Position numbers and translations under genes: made by a program
In this document: piece by piece, positions 24,520-35,961 of the stretch
How the letters are laid out: each line of letters starts with the position of its first letter
Numbering within the stretch: position 1 is the first letter of the stretch
NCBI GenBank assembly: GCA_014529385.2
Contig: CM043961.1
Span: 13,504,978-13,568,977 of the forward strand
DNA: 64,000 nucleotides
Source of the DNA: Adiantum capillus-veneris
Taxonomy: Eukaryota > Streptophyta > Polypodiopsida > Polypodiales > Pteridaceae
Direction: 5' to 3'
The notes under the pieces: generated by a model
Seen by the model: the letters and a program-made list of their open reading frames with translations, nothing else
What the model was told of the DNA's origin: nothing
Databases searched by the model: none

Positions 24520-25120
24520 TGTTTTCTTTATTTATTTATTTTTTAGTTATTTTTTGTTTATTTAATGCTTTATTATCACTAAAAAAAGGAATAAAAAAGA
24601 GTAAAAAATCACAAAAAAAATACAAAAATATTTTTAAAACAATAAAAATAAAAATCACAAAAAAGGATAAAAAATCACAAAAAAGAATTTAAAAAAAAAT
24701 CACCAAAAATCCATAAAAACAATTTTTTTAAAAAAGGATTAAAAGTTTGCAAAAAAAATTTCTTATAAAAAAGAAAAAAACTCATGAAAAAAAAAGATTA
24801 AAAAAAAGCCATAGAAAATTCACAAAAAGATAAGAAACTTGTAGGAAATCATAAAAAAAATCAAAGACTTCAAAGGTAAATCAAAAAATTGTAAAAATTT
24901 CATAAAAGCAAAAAAAATTCATAAATTCATAAGAAAAAACCCAATGAATAATACAAAATTCATAAAATCTTCAAAAAAATCTATAAAAATTAAAAAATCA
25001 ACAAAAAATAGAAAATACACAAAAAATTCATTTAAAATCAAAACTTTCCCAAAAAAATTCATAAAAATATCAAAAAAGTAAAAAATTCAAAATTTAATAA
25101 AAATTTAAGAACAATAAAAA
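24520..25120. repeat. A-rich leader of LARD2
   Basis: About 600 bp composed mostly of A runs interrupted by short AAATCAC, CATAAAA and TTCATAAA motifs. It is non-coding. It lies between the PBS and the first coding ATG. Confidence 0.8.
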
Positions 25121-25948
25121 TAAAGCCGTGGCAACTGCCAGAAAGAGTAAAAAAAAGCCAAAGAGTGCCAGAAAGAGCCTGAAAAAGCCAGGAAGGGACA
25201 AAAAAGCAAGTCAAAAAGCAAAAAACACACAGTTTGGAAATTACACCGTGCAAAAGCGAGAAGTGCGAAAACAGTTAAATCGAGCCGTCGGCAGGGAACG
25301 CATTCAAAAATTTGTCGAACATAGAGTAAAAACAAAACCGTGAAAACTAAGAAATCAAGGTTTGATCGAAAGGTGACCGGCTTGTACACGTTTACACGAA
25401 ACCGAATTCAAAATTACATTTCTATGTAAAATCAAGCCATTAGGGTAGTTTCACGCGTCGAAATTGCAAATCGGGGTTGAGATTAGCAGATTTTGGACAA
25501 AAATTGGCAAAATTTGAGTGGATGTCTCGCTAAAACCTAGAATTTGGACCTAGCATTAAGGAAAATCCTAAGGAACTCGGACTGAATTAATTTGGCCAAG
25601 AACATTATTATTCTAGCTAAATTTTGACAGAGTTGCCACGATTTGGTCAAGGAGCTAGAATTGATCGTGCACGCTATAAATTGGCTAGTGCAAGTAATTG
25701 CACTGAAAATTGAGCTTTCAGTTGGAAAAATAGGGGCACCAATCACGGTGGATTGCAGATTAGGCCATTCAGGGCGTAGATCAATTCTGAAACTTTCAAG
25801 CTAGAATTAATCAACTCTTGTGAGTCTGAAGAGAAATCAACTGCAAAAGTGCTTTGGCTAAAGCAATTTAATAAAAAATCGAGCAGGAGAAATTCTGCTA
25901 ATCAATACTAAAATATGCTAAGAGATAATTTTTACAAAACTAGTCGAC

Positions 25949-26560
25949 ATGGACTCAAATCGAGGCGAGAGTTCAAGTACAGTACATCAAGCTAGCACCA
26001 AGGGCAACACATGCACAACTGCAACCGAGTAGCTTTTACAACTATATGGCTACAATGGAGATAAGGTTTTGTATACAGATTCAGAAGGCCATAGATACTT
26101 GATGAGCAGCAAAAGTAACACATGAGCCAAGATCCTATTAATCAGAGTAAGGCCAGATCTAGAGAACTCCCAGATGTTCACATATTTCAGCGGAGCCAGG
26201 TATTGCAAGCTCAAAGATGAAGTGTAAATAGAAGTTCAGAAAGTCAACCCAAGTGTTCATCTAGAAATCTACACAAACCACCAAAACATACAGTTGGTGC
26301 ATATGCAATCAGGACCATGGTACATGGATTATAGTGGTCAGATCTATAGTCAAAAACCAAAAATGGAAGATCCAACAGATCAACCAATAGAAGCCAATCT
26401 AATTGGAGAACCAAGCCAAAGACGGTACAAAGGTCAAGATGGAGCATTCTACTACTTGATGCTTAGTGTTCTGAAAGAAGATGCCGACAACTTGGCAAGT
26501 ATAGAAGCAGAAACTCCTCAAGTAGAGCTTGATCTGATAGAACCGAATGAAATACCACCA
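25949..26560 (+). pseudogene. LARD2 polyprotein, first part with YxDxxGxxY repeats
   Basis: From ATG 25949 one frame reads MDSNRGESSSTVHQ... through three stops (TAG, TGA and TAA, each one transition from CAG, CGA or CAA) to about 26560. It contains the motif Y-x-D-x-x-G-x-x-Y/F in YTDSEGHRY, YMDYSGQIY and YKGQDGAFY. I know of no named domain for this; such periodic aromatic-Asp-Gly motifs can form beta-hairpins. The frame then changes into that of the zinc knuckle. Confidence 0.6.
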
Positions 26561-26660
26561 GTCCGTATTGCTCAGATTGTGGACAAAAAGGTGGACATTT
26601 TTTTGAAGATTGTCCAAGAAATCCAGACAACAGGGACATATCAAAACAGACCAAGCAAGG
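26560..26660 (+). pseudogene. Zinc knuckle of the LARD2 gag, in a shifted frame
   Basis: The frame starting at 26560 reads YCSDCGQKGGHFFEDCPRN: a C-x2-C-x5-H-x4-C knuckle with one residue more than the usual C-x2-C-x4-H-x4-C. Upstream in this frame a basic Arg/Ser-rich stretch contains two TGA codons where Arg (CGA) would fit. It marks the product as gag-like and nucleic-acid binding. Confidence 0.65.
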
Positions 26661-28672
26661 TACATAGAAAATTGGAAATGCGAATCTCGATGTAAGTGCG
26701 TTTAACTCGTCACTTATCATGCAATCAGATGATTCTGCATTATCGTTAGAAGCACCAGTAAAAGCATTGTAAGTTCAAAATCAACATAAAGATGCACATG
26801 CACCTGAAAAGCTTAAAATTGATTCTTTGAACAACAAATTTGTACATGAATTTGGTCAAGGTGTTGAGATATCACCGAATGTTGAAAAGACTGTTAGGTT
26901 TGCAAATGATTCTGCATCCATTACCACAAGTGTGCAATCATTCATGAGTCTAAGAGACACATCAAACAGAATGATGTTAGCATTGTATGGTACACATAAG
27001 TCATATGCACACTATCTTGACCAAAAAGGGAAACTGTGCAAAAAGGATCAACCAGTGTTTGAACGACCCACATACCAGCTCATAGAAGTATGTTCAGTGA
27101 TAGATAAAAAAGGATGGTTCATTTTAAAGGAAAGAATTTGTTATTGCCCATCCTCTCTAGAGCTGAAGAATATTACCCGAGTGAATCCAGAAATCTGCTC
27201 AAAGCCAAACTCTCCTCCATCGGACATCAAGCTTCGATGTTGTGACCAAACGAGCATATACTTTGACCAAAACAATCGTAGATATAGACAAGAGTCTAGC
27301 ATTTATGATGCCTTGGTTCCGGAAGCCACAAAAGCCCATATCATAGGAGACCCATGGGATAGACAATATTTAGGAAAAGATAATGCTATCTATAGCTTGA
27401 CTTGGGGAATAATTTGTCATGTTTCAAGGAGATACATAGAAAACTATGCAGAAGGTTTATAGATGCCAAACATCAACAGTGTTACCCAAAGTGTACCTTC
27501 ACAGTCCTAAAAGGTGAGACTAAACCAGAGCCAAACAATTTTGAACTCTTACAATGAAGCAGGCTATAGTGATCACGCTAGGAAGGGGGGAGCTGTAAAT
27601 CCATCAAGCTCAACTTATGTACCAAGAAATGCTACACCAGCTAGAAGCCCTAGAGCCTTTAACCAACAGACCCCTTCAAAGCAGAAACCATTGAAAGATC
27701 ATATGGTTGTTGGAAGTTTCCAATTGACCCAAATCACATTAGAATCTACAGATAAATGCCTCTATGAAGATCATCAAGGACATAAGTTTCAACTGATCTC
27801 CACAAGTCAAAGACAAAAGCCGAAAAATCTAATAGTGTTCAAACAGTTACATGTGATCAAGCTCACATATGCATATCAAGATGCACATGGTAACGAATAT
27901 CAAACAAGATCATGATCTTGTACAAACCCATACGGATGGCCCGTCTGAAGTCAAAGACTATCTGAAGATGATGCAAAGCCTCAAGCTGCCAGAACAGATG
28001 AGAAAAAAGTCAAAATCAATGGAAGCTAAAGTTCAAAAATCTACACAAAGGTCACCACCAAAATCTCCTCCAAAGAGACAGATTATTCCAGAAAGTACAG
28101 TGGATCTATTAAGATCAAGAGTTACTCAGATGCAGGCGGACAATGCTCAACAATTGCAAAAAAATACAATATTACAGTCAATGGAGTCAACATCAATTGG
28201 ATCAGGTAGTCAAAGCAAAGAAAATGCAAAAAAAGCTCAACCAAAGGACACTGCCACAGCAAAAGCAATCAATTCAAACACGAATCCTGAGACGATCAAG
28301 TGTAACATTGTTGGTGAAAATGAAGAAAAGTTGTCTGGAGAAGTAAAGCTAGATTTTCAACTAGACAAGAATCTCATGTCCTTTTGCACTTGGAAAAGAT
28401 GTGGCCAACCACAGCTGGAAGATGCTCTTAAATTTGTGAGCCTATCTGCAGACAAACGAGCAGAATGCTAGGGAATCATCTCCACCACCATTGAAGTACA
28501 CAGATCATCATAGCTCAATTTCATGTGATCACAGCAAAAGATCTGCCAAACGACATCATAATGGTAATGCCAATGGCCCAGAAGATGTTAGAGATATAGA
28601 ATGAAAACAAGATGCAGTCTTCAAAGACAACAAAGAATAAAGACCAGGACTGGTCACCCGTGGATGACAGCA
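26661..28672 (+). pseudogene. LARD2 polyprotein, middle part
   Basis: The same frame as the knuckle continues through stops (TAG about 26676, TAA about 26770, TAG about 27460, TAA about 27508; mostly CAA/CAG-type) to 27915. It carries more repeat motifs (YLDQKGKLC, VIDKKGWFI, YFDQNNRRY, YEDHQGHKF, YQDAHGNEY). After a frameshift near 27915 a Lys/Gln/Ser-rich, probably disordered region follows (to 28471) and further open frame to the copia insertion at 28673. Confidence 0.65.
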
Positions 28673-28860
28673 TGTTGGGGTATAGGCGTCTGTGCCTTGC
28701 CCGACCGCCCAGAGTCTGGGCGCCCACTGACTTGTATACCTTATACATAGCATAAGTGTATAGGGGGCTGCTCACTCTTTGAGTCTCCCCACCCACATCG
28801 TGTGTGTCTCCTTCTCTCTCTCTCACTCTCCGTCTGTGGTGCTCCGCGATCCCCTTCAAT

Positions 28861-28872
28861 TGGTATCAGAGC
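28861..28872 (+). promoter_or_regulatory. Primer binding site of the small copia
   Basis: TGGTATCAGAGC, complementary to initiator methionine tRNA, two bases inside the LTR. Confidence 0.85.
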
Positions 28873-30100
28873 GTAGGTGCGGAGGGAGCGCGTGTGTGCA
28901 CAGTCACGACGGCTTTGAGAGCTTCGAGGCGATAGCTCGCTCGCTCTCGACGGTGGAGTTCGATCGTGGAGTTTCACAGAGAGCGATTTTAGCTTGAGGA
29001 GCATTGTCTTTGGAGATTAGGAGCTTGGTGTGGTCAAGCTTGGTCGAGGAGGCGGTTGCGGCTTCCTTGGTGAGAGGAGCTTTTGAGCTCAGTGGAGCTC
29101 GTTAGAGAAGTGCTCGGCGGAGGAGAGCTTGAAATTCGAGTGCTTGGATGCTGTTGTGGCAGAGCTCTTGTGTTGGAGCTTGCATTGAGAGGACATTGCA
29201 TCACGCAGAGTGTAGCAGGAGTAGGTTCAAGACTGTGTGCAACTCGTTTTTGCCATTTTCGGGCTCTAAAACGCAGTTTTTTGCGTAGCTTCGTCATACA
29301 GAGTCAGATCTACATGATCCAGGAGTCTAGGTCAGGTTTTTGGCACGCTTCGGACGCGATGATGATGTCTATTTGCTGAAATTATGCTTTGAATTACAGC
29401 AGGTACAGCAGCAGGTTTATTTGTGCACTTTCGGGTCCCAAAAACACTGTTTTTGGTATATCTCACACACACGGAGTATTTTCTGCAGCAACCAGCAAAT
29501 TCATAGGTGTACACAGGTTTTTGGATATGCATTTGTCCAGAGAGCCACTCATGCGAGAGTGAGCTATGTTGCCATGGTCTTGGCGGTTTATGTATGCCAT
29601 ATATGGATTTGTGTATTTGTTTATGGCTGAGATTATTTGAGTGGTACTCCGGCAAGAGTGGGTATGCTCATATGTATGACTTTGTGAGGTGATTCCGGTC
29701 GAGTTTATTCCCGGATTGGCCATTGTGGCATATATTATTGTCTCTTTGAGGTTTACTGTTGAGATTTTGCTCCAGTTACAAAGGAGACTCTGCCAAAATT
29801 TTGTCAGATATTTATGCGGATTCGAGTCATATTGGCTTGTGATTTTGTGCAAGGTTTTGCACGGTTATTGGTGCAACTTTGCATCAGATTTTACAGCCAT
29901 ATTTTGCAGACTTTTGTTTGATGCGATTCGAGCCAGTTTAGGGCTGATTTGGTTGACATTGCGGGAGATCTATTTTGGAGTGTGTCTCACAGGTTTTACA
30001 TTGTGTTTCTGGCCATATTTGTAGACAGTTTCCAGGTGTTGTTGGTGAGGTGGTTTTGCTTTCTAGTTTGCTACATTGTGCTCATGGCAGAGACAGGTGA
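28873..30100 (+). other. Long leader of the small copia
   Basis: About 1.2 kb between PBS and gag with no coherent coding frame; long open stretches on both strands overlap each other and lack domains. The larger copia also has a leader of about 1.1 kb. Confidence 0.6.
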
Positions 30101-30125
30101 TTGATCAGATTGTGACCTCTCACAG

Positions 30126-30680
30126 ATGCGCGTGTTTGATGGGTCATACTTTGCGGCATGGAGAGAGTGTATGCTTGATGCATTGACACAGCGAGGGTTG
30201 CATCGACCATTGAGTGGTGATGCAGGTAGACCTTCAAACATGTCTGACGATCAGTGGCAGGAGCTAGAGGAGATGGCACTATCTACGCTCTCTTTGCACC
30301 TTGTGGAATCTGTATATGCTCTTGTTATGTATGAGACTACTTCGAGAGCACTTTGGCGCAGATTATATGAAATCTATGATAGATCTGAGTCATCAAGGAC
30401 TCGTGTGAGACATGTACATTCACGAGCATGCCGACACGTGACATGTTGGTATTGTGGTCATTTTGGACACGTTAGACGGCGTTGTTTTTGTCGTATGCGA
30501 CATCGTAGGAGACATGGCTGTCTCAGAGATGTATGTAGTGATGCCATGGACTCAGTTGCTTTGACAGTTGATGCAGATGTAGTGTCGGAGTATACTAGTG
30601 ACGGGATGTCACTTTTACCTCGAGCTATGCACGAGATGCTATACATGTGGATAGTGCACTCCCTTCGCAGTGGTTGCTAG
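30126..30680 (+). CDS. Gag of the small copia (non-autonomous)
   Basis: 184 residues. It begins MRVFDGSYFAAWRECM, equivalent to the copia gag start (LDGTNFPLWKKQ in the other copy), then MALSTLSLHLVESVY-type helices. The capsid region is shorter than usual and is followed by a zinc knuckle CWYCGHFGHVRRRC. The expected role is to coat and package RNA. Codon usage is GC-richer than in the surrounding LARD2. The true start may lie slightly upstream (ATG near 30082). Confidence 0.75.
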   Translation: MRVFDGSYFAAWRECMLDALTQRGLHRPLSGDAGRPSNMSDDQWQELEEMALSTLSLHLVESVYALVMYETTSRALWRRLYEIYDRSESSRTRVRHVHSRACRHVTCWYCGHFGHVRRRCFCRMRHRRRHGCLRDVCSDAMDSVALTVDADVVSEYTSDGMSLLPRAMHEMLYMWIVHSLRSGC

Positions 30681-31186
30681 ACGCAGATGCTATGTTTCAT
30701 GTCACGTCGCATCGTGAATGGTTTTGTAGCTATTCTAGCGAGATGCTTGGCAGTGTACGTTTGACCGATGGATCGGTGCATGCGATAGCAGGTGCAGGAG
30801 ATGTGAGACTGTCATTACCAAGTGGTGCATCTTACTTGTTACGACATGTGCGCTATGTACCAGATTTGACAGTGAGTTTGATCTCGATTGGTCAGCTTAG
30901 AGATTGTGGATGTCAGATTTCGCTACGAGAGCGAGATTTTGTGATGCATTTGGGTTCGCTAGTGATTGCGAGAGGTGCCAGGAGTGGTACAGGTTACCCA
31001 TTGCATGTGGATCACGGGAGAGACGGTGTTGTCTCTGTGATCATGCAGCCAGGTAGAGAGCAAGAGAGCAGGCGAGTCTTTTTTGCTCATGGGTTGCAGG
31101 GTACTTTGCATGGAGTGCAGAGTAGTGAGCTTGTTGTGCACACAGTTGGGGCACGACTTGAGCAGTCACACAGAGAGGTGACATAG
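30647..31186 (+). CDS. Protease-like region of the small copia, altered active site
   Basis: It reads WLLDADAMFHVTSHREWF, the copia aspartic protease site in which the usual D-S-G-A is D-A-D-A. It continues VRLTDGSVHAIAGAGDV and LRHVRYVPDLTVSLISIGQL, the standard copia block. The frame overlaps the end of gag by about 34 bases. The catalytic Asp is kept but the invariant Gly is lost, so activity is doubtful. Confidence 0.75.
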   Translation: MDSALPSQWLLDADAMFHVTSHREWFCSYSSEMLGSVRLTDGSVHAIAGAGDVRLSLPSGASYLLRHVRYVPDLTVSLISIGQLRDCGCQISLRERDFVMHLGSLVIARGARSGTGYPLHVDHGRDGVVSVIMQPGREQESRRVFFAHGLQGTLHGVQSSELVVHTVGARLEQSHREVT

Positions 31187-31192
31187 TCAGAC

Positions 31193-31912
31193 ATGCATGC
31201 TTTGCTAGTGACAAGGCAAAGCAGAGAGTCAGTTGTGCGAGATACTTCTATGCAGGATAGACAGGTAGAGCGGTCTTGCTCTAGTGAGTCACGACAGGAG
31301 GACGTTGTGCAAGAGTCTATGCATACGGAGTTAGAGCATGAGAGCTCTAGTGAGTCACAACAGATTAAGTGGTCATGTTTGCAGTGGATGATTGCAGAGG
31401 AGGCTGAGACGTCAGCGATTATACAATCATTCCTTTCTATGCTCGACAGTGAGCATGGGGATATAGTTGTGCAGGATATGTCTTCCAGCAGACACCTAGA
31501 GCAGCTGGTTTGCTCTGAGGTTGCACGACAGGTTGATGCGTCTTTTGTGGACAGTCAAGAGATGCATGTGGCTGACACGCCTTGTCAGTCAGAGATGCCT
31601 ATTGCGAGGGATATATATGTTGATGCATGCTCCGTAGAGCTAGCAGGGCCCGCTAGCATTGCGTCGGCATTCGGTGGTTTCATGTATGAGATGTTGATCT
31701 TGAGACCGGATATCGCAGCTGCAGTGGGAGCATTTGCAGTTGGGGTTGTCAGTCGTTTGTTGACTGATGATGGCATAGTGCACGAGGGAGATATGCAGGT
31801 ATTGCGTACATACTTGCAGTACGTGTGCGGTACGTCTGGTGGTGTATGGACTTACACGGGAGCAGGACAACCGGATGCACACGATCACAGCCAACCAGTG
31901 GGCATCGGTTGA
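31193..31912 (+). pseudogene. RT/RNase H tail of the small copia after deletion
   Basis: The first half is a Ser/Glu-rich linker with repeated SSESQ/SSESRQE wording and no integrase motif. The second half contains FGGFMYEMLILRPDIAAAVG, equivalent to the copia VGSLMYAMIATRPDIAFVVG block at the RT-RNase H border, and then stops. Integrase and the RT catalytic core are absent, so this copy depends on another element for movement. The frame is open for 239 residues. Confidence 0.7.
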
Positions 31913-32177
31913 GAGCGGTTTTCTCTCACCTTTTGTAGTCTTTAGACTAGGTTCCCTTGCTTAAAGGCACAGTTGCCTTCAAGTGGGAGGTTGTTGGGGT
32001 ATAGGCGTCTGTGCCTTGCCTGGCCGCCCAGAGTCTGGGCGTCCACTGACTTGTATCCCTTATACATAGCATAAGTGTATAGGGGACTGCTCACTCTTTG
32101 AGTCTCCCCACCCACATCGTGTGTGTCTCCTTCTCTCTCTCTCACTCTCCGTCTGTGGTGCTCCCCGATCCCCTTCA

Positions 32178-33320
32178 CAGCACAAGGTCCTGAAGCACAA
32201 TTAAAATGGAGACTTATATCAAAGCACATCATGTTGAAGATGATTCATCTCTGTCAAGCAGAACTTTAGAGAGCTAGAAGTAGATCAAGCAACAACAAGT
32301 GCAGATAAAAAGGAGCAGAGAATTCCACCAGATCCAGAAGTTAAGAAGAACGAGGTTGCAGACAACCAGGAAGCAATAGGAAGTCCAAAGATCAGTCACT
32401 CATTGCCAGCTGAATCAACCGATGTAAGTCAGATTGAAAAAAAAAGTCTCAAACCACCCTCCATAGAGACACAGTTGGATCAAAATGAGACCATGAAAGA
32501 ATCTAGAGAGAGATCTTCAATAGAACAAACAATGAGAATAGCTATAGTTCTCAGCAGTACAAAAGGAGCAAGTGTCAAAAGCAATGCTCTACTAGATAAA
32601 GAAGAAAAATCCAATATGGTTGTAGACTACATCCAAAGCATTCTAGTGATTACTCCATTCAAACATGAGAGCAAAACAATGCGAGGTTTGCATACAAGTA
32701 AAAAAGAAATGGTTGCTACCCTTAGCATCCAACAAAAGGAAGAGCAAGTAAAATTTCAGGTGAAGCCTTCAAAGGAATTGCTTGCAGATGTCATCCTTGG
32801 ACATCAGTGGTTAGATCAGCACAAGGCCTACAAAGAAGATACAATGCTAATACTCTCTTCTCCAAGAGGTAGCCAGCAACAGTTGCAAGTACCATTAGTG
32901 CCAGATTTAGAGTTGCAAAAGTCACAAGAGTCGAAGATAAATCTTGTAGAGAAAGGTAAAGCCAAAGTGGAACTTCCATCGATTAGCAAAGAAGGTGTGA
33001 CATCGTATGCCTCTACATCAAAGAACCCTCATGGATCAGCTTCTTCAAGCAAGTCAGGCTTTCAAAATTTCAAGTCAATTGCTGACCCAACTAAAACCTA
33101 TAAGGAGACACCCAAAAAAGCAAAGAGATTTCAGCCAAAGTACTCAAGAAATCAAAAGATAGTGAAGCAAGTGTTTATTCCGAGCAGTTTTGTCAAAGTC
33201 AATGATCTGGTTTGGATTAAAGATAGGAAATCAACAGAGAAAGACAAACACATGGGATGTATAGCATCACAATGGAGCTTAAAGGAACAGGAGTACTATG
33301 GAGGTAACAAACAGATTTGA
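32178..33320 (+). pseudogene. LARD2 polyprotein, last part with decayed protease-like segment
   Basis: After the duplicated CAGCA the reading goes on: a short stretch to about 32270, then an open frame 32403-33320 (305 residues). It is Lys/Ser/Glu-rich and contains LADVILGHQWLDQHKA, which resembles the DvvLG..WL block of retroelement proteases. The catalytic D-S/T-G triad is not visible (ALLDKEEKSN stands in that place). The end (FVKVNDLVWIKDRK) resembles a post-integrase linker, but RT and integrase are absent. Confidence 0.55.
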
Positions 33321-35036
33321 ATACCAAAACCGTAGGTTAGAGCATATGAAGTAGCATCAAGTCCCTCCCAAGAAAGAAGGCCCACAAGGTATCAAACTCG
33401 ACAATATCCTAGGATACCTAAGAAGCAGGTATACAATAGAACAACATGGAAAGATGTTGAAGTCTACCACAACTCGCAAGAAGATACAGAACAGAGACGG
33501 ATCTCAAAGGATCTTCCTCTTAGACAAGGATTTTACACATGGTATGCAAAGATTTGGCTACCAGTCAACCACAAGCCAATTGAAACTACACCAAACCTGC
33601 ATGAAGATCTAAAAAAATCAACAAGATCTAGAGCTAAGTAAAATCAACAAAGGAGATACAAAGGTCAACAAGAGATTTGGATTCCTAAGTCTTCCAATGC
33701 TCCTAGTCAAAAACTAGATGCCTACAACCAACAAAGGCCTACAACAACATCAAAGAATCCTATCAACATGCCCAATTGGAGAATCAAATAAATAATAGAG
33801 TCTTCACAGTCAAAGAAGAACAACCCAACCAACAAAGCTTTGGATTCAAAGATGATAAAACAGGTATGGCAAAAGAAACCTTCAATGCCAACTTGGTCCT
33901 TCACTAATCCTCTTTTTGAAGATTCAAGCTTACTTTTACCTGAAGAAATGTTTGTAGTAAGCACAAGAATGTAAAAAGTCAAGTCGCCAGGGTGCAAAAA
34001 ACACTCTTTGGCATAGTCAGAGTCGGGCTACTGATCCATAAAATGAGCAAAGCATTAGTCCCAAAGCTTCAAGTCATATTAAACTCTGTGCTAAGAGTCG
34101 TAGTTATTAGGCTTACACTCAAACTGGAAGAGTTGAGCATATCTAAAGTCATGTCGCTCATGCTGGATAAGATGAGCATAAGAGTTGAAGTCTATTAACT
34201 TACAATTGGTGGAGTGTCAAGGAGTCCAACACTCACGCACAATGCACAGTAAGATGAGAGCACATATCCTCATTAACAAAAACCATTCTTGAAGGGGTGC
34301 TAGATTGCAAAGCCATGTCATATGCTTTTACAGCTACAACATCTTTCTGAAGAACCCCTCAAAATCTTTCTTGCACAACGTATAGTTTTCCATGCATTTT
34401 TGTGTATGCATAAATTGGATGTACCATTATTGGACATATGCATTAGACACTTTTTTTTGCTTCCACCTATGCACCTTGAGTGGACCACAAGAGGAAAACC
34501 AATGTTCCATCATGCTATCCTCTCATATTTGTTGCCTTTTTAATTCCATATCTATCAACAAATAATCCCTTGAGTACTTTATTGATATTTTCAATGCTAA
34601 TACGTACCCCAATAATGCCAATATCCCAAAAGCACTTTTTTCCCACTAGGTTTTTGTCCTTTGGTCATCCAAGTATTAGACCCTAATTTAGATCCACATC
34701 ATTCTACTTCCTTGTACATAGTTTTCATAAATAAATAGAAGCCTCACCCAAAAGCACTTTTTTCCCACTAGGTTTTTGTCCTTTGGTCATCCAAGTATTA
34801 GACCCTAATTTAGAAGCCTCATCATTATGCTATTACAATGGAAAAATGCAACATCATTTCTCACATCAGACATATTCGGACCAATCAAGATGATACAACA
34901 AATTGAACTTCATCAACAAATCCAATGATAAATGAAGACGATCAACCCATCAACAACCAGTCAAAAACCTTCCATAGCCTCCATGGACACTTTTTAATAG
35001 TGCCCGAGGACGGGCACTAAAATTGAAAGGGGGAAA
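33321..35036 (+). other. 3' internal region of LARD2
   Basis: It starts with Arg/Lys/Gln-rich broken coding sequence (to about 33970) and is then mostly non-coding. An exact 68-bp direct repeat (34625-34692 and 34747-34814) lies in it. A purine tract at 35025-35036 ends it. Confidence 0.6.
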
Positions 35037-35961
35037 TGTTAACTGAGTCAATGTCAGTTAATAGGAGCTACTAAAGACCAAAGATGTACGGATGCACATC
35101 AAAGATGAATACAAAGAAACAATAAATATTGGAGTTACATATTTTCTACATTTTCTTAAAATGGTCAAGTATTGTAAATTCTCAATTTATTTCAAGCCAT
35201 TGTAATATTTTAATGTGCTACGGGCTCAATGGGAGTTTCAACCTATAAAGAATTTGTCAGTTAGTGTGCCTAGGTAGCAGATTCAGTAAATGGTGGAGCC
35301 CTAAAGGCCTTGGGTGCCCGAACATTGCATATTCTTACCCTAGGTATATAAAGCAATGTGTAAAAGAAATTAGAGTTGTCAAGCTCATTTGTTGAGAGCA
35401 CACTTTGGTGAGAGCTCTTGAGGTGTGTGGCTATGGAGTCCTTGAGATTCTCCTTGCTCATGTGACTTGGTTAACACTAATCAATGCTTAATTCTCTTTC
35501 ACTATGCCTCTCTCATGCTTCTTATGATTGCCTATGATGATTTGATTAGCTAGATCTTAACTAATTAGTGATTAATCCCTCTCTAATCTTTTGTGATTGC
35601 CCTCTTTTGCTTGTGTGTGCATGTAGGTTTGATTGGAGTGTGGTGCTCCATAGGTCTATGTGTGTGTGTGCTTGTGATTAGCTTGTTGCATGATAGGATT
35701 AGTGTTGTGTGCGTCTTGCAATCGTTAGTGTGTGTGATTGGGTTGATTGGAGGTGAAGGAAAGTGGATGTGGTGATTGCCTATCATTGTGGCTTAGCTCC
35801 TCCATAGGCCGAGAAGCTCACCTTGTAGAGTCAACCATTCGTGTTGCCATGATTAGCTCACTTTTTGTGTGAGTGTTTCCATGCCCTAGCCGGATAGCTC
35901 ATCCCTTCGGATTGATAATTTTGTTGGTCATTGGAGCTATGCAACGATGGAACCCCCAACA
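35037..35961 (+). repeat. 3' LTR of LARD2
   Basis: 925 bp, matching the 5' LTR throughout with scattered substitutions and small indels. It is followed by GAGCA. Confidence 0.9.

Larger units (their letters stand above)
28673..32177 (+). mobile_element. Small Ty1/copia retrotransposon with internal deletion
   Basis: The 186-bp LTRs at 28673-28858 and 31992-32177 (TGTTGGGG...CCCCTTCA) differ at about 6 positions. The 5-bp duplication CAGCA is perfect (28668-28672, 32178-32182). PBS TGGTATCAGAGC starts at 28861 and the purine tract AAGTGGGAGG precedes the 3' LTR. It has gag and protease, then only the tail of RT; integrase and most of RT are missing. LTR start, PPT and PBS resemble those of the copia at 56226-61777. 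Removing it reopens the LARD2 reading. Confidence 0.92.
22299..35961 (+). mobile_element. LARD2: 13.7-kb non-autonomous LTR retrotransposon inserted in gene A
   Basis: LTRs at 22299-23213 and 35037-35961 start TGTTAACTGAG and end CCCCCAACA. The PBS-like TTTGGTGCCGTTGTCGGGGA follows the 5' LTR, and a polypurine tract (GAAAGGGGGAAA) precedes the 3' LTR. Flanking 5-mers are GAGAA and GAGCA (4 of 5 match). Internal parts are a long A-rich leader and a gag-like polyprotein without RT, RNase H or integrase. PBS type and A-rich leader recall Tat/Athila-type gypsy elements. A 3.5-kb copia lies inside. Confidence 0.88.

Noticed and set aside
24520-25343. Lys-rich protein in the A-rich tract (25128-25343)
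   Set aside because: The composition follows from A-richness (AAA codons); no homologous pattern in the rest of LARD2.
28521-29852. Several overlapping readings in the small copia leader
   Set aside because: They are open on both strands without domains and lie before gag; treated as untranslated leader.
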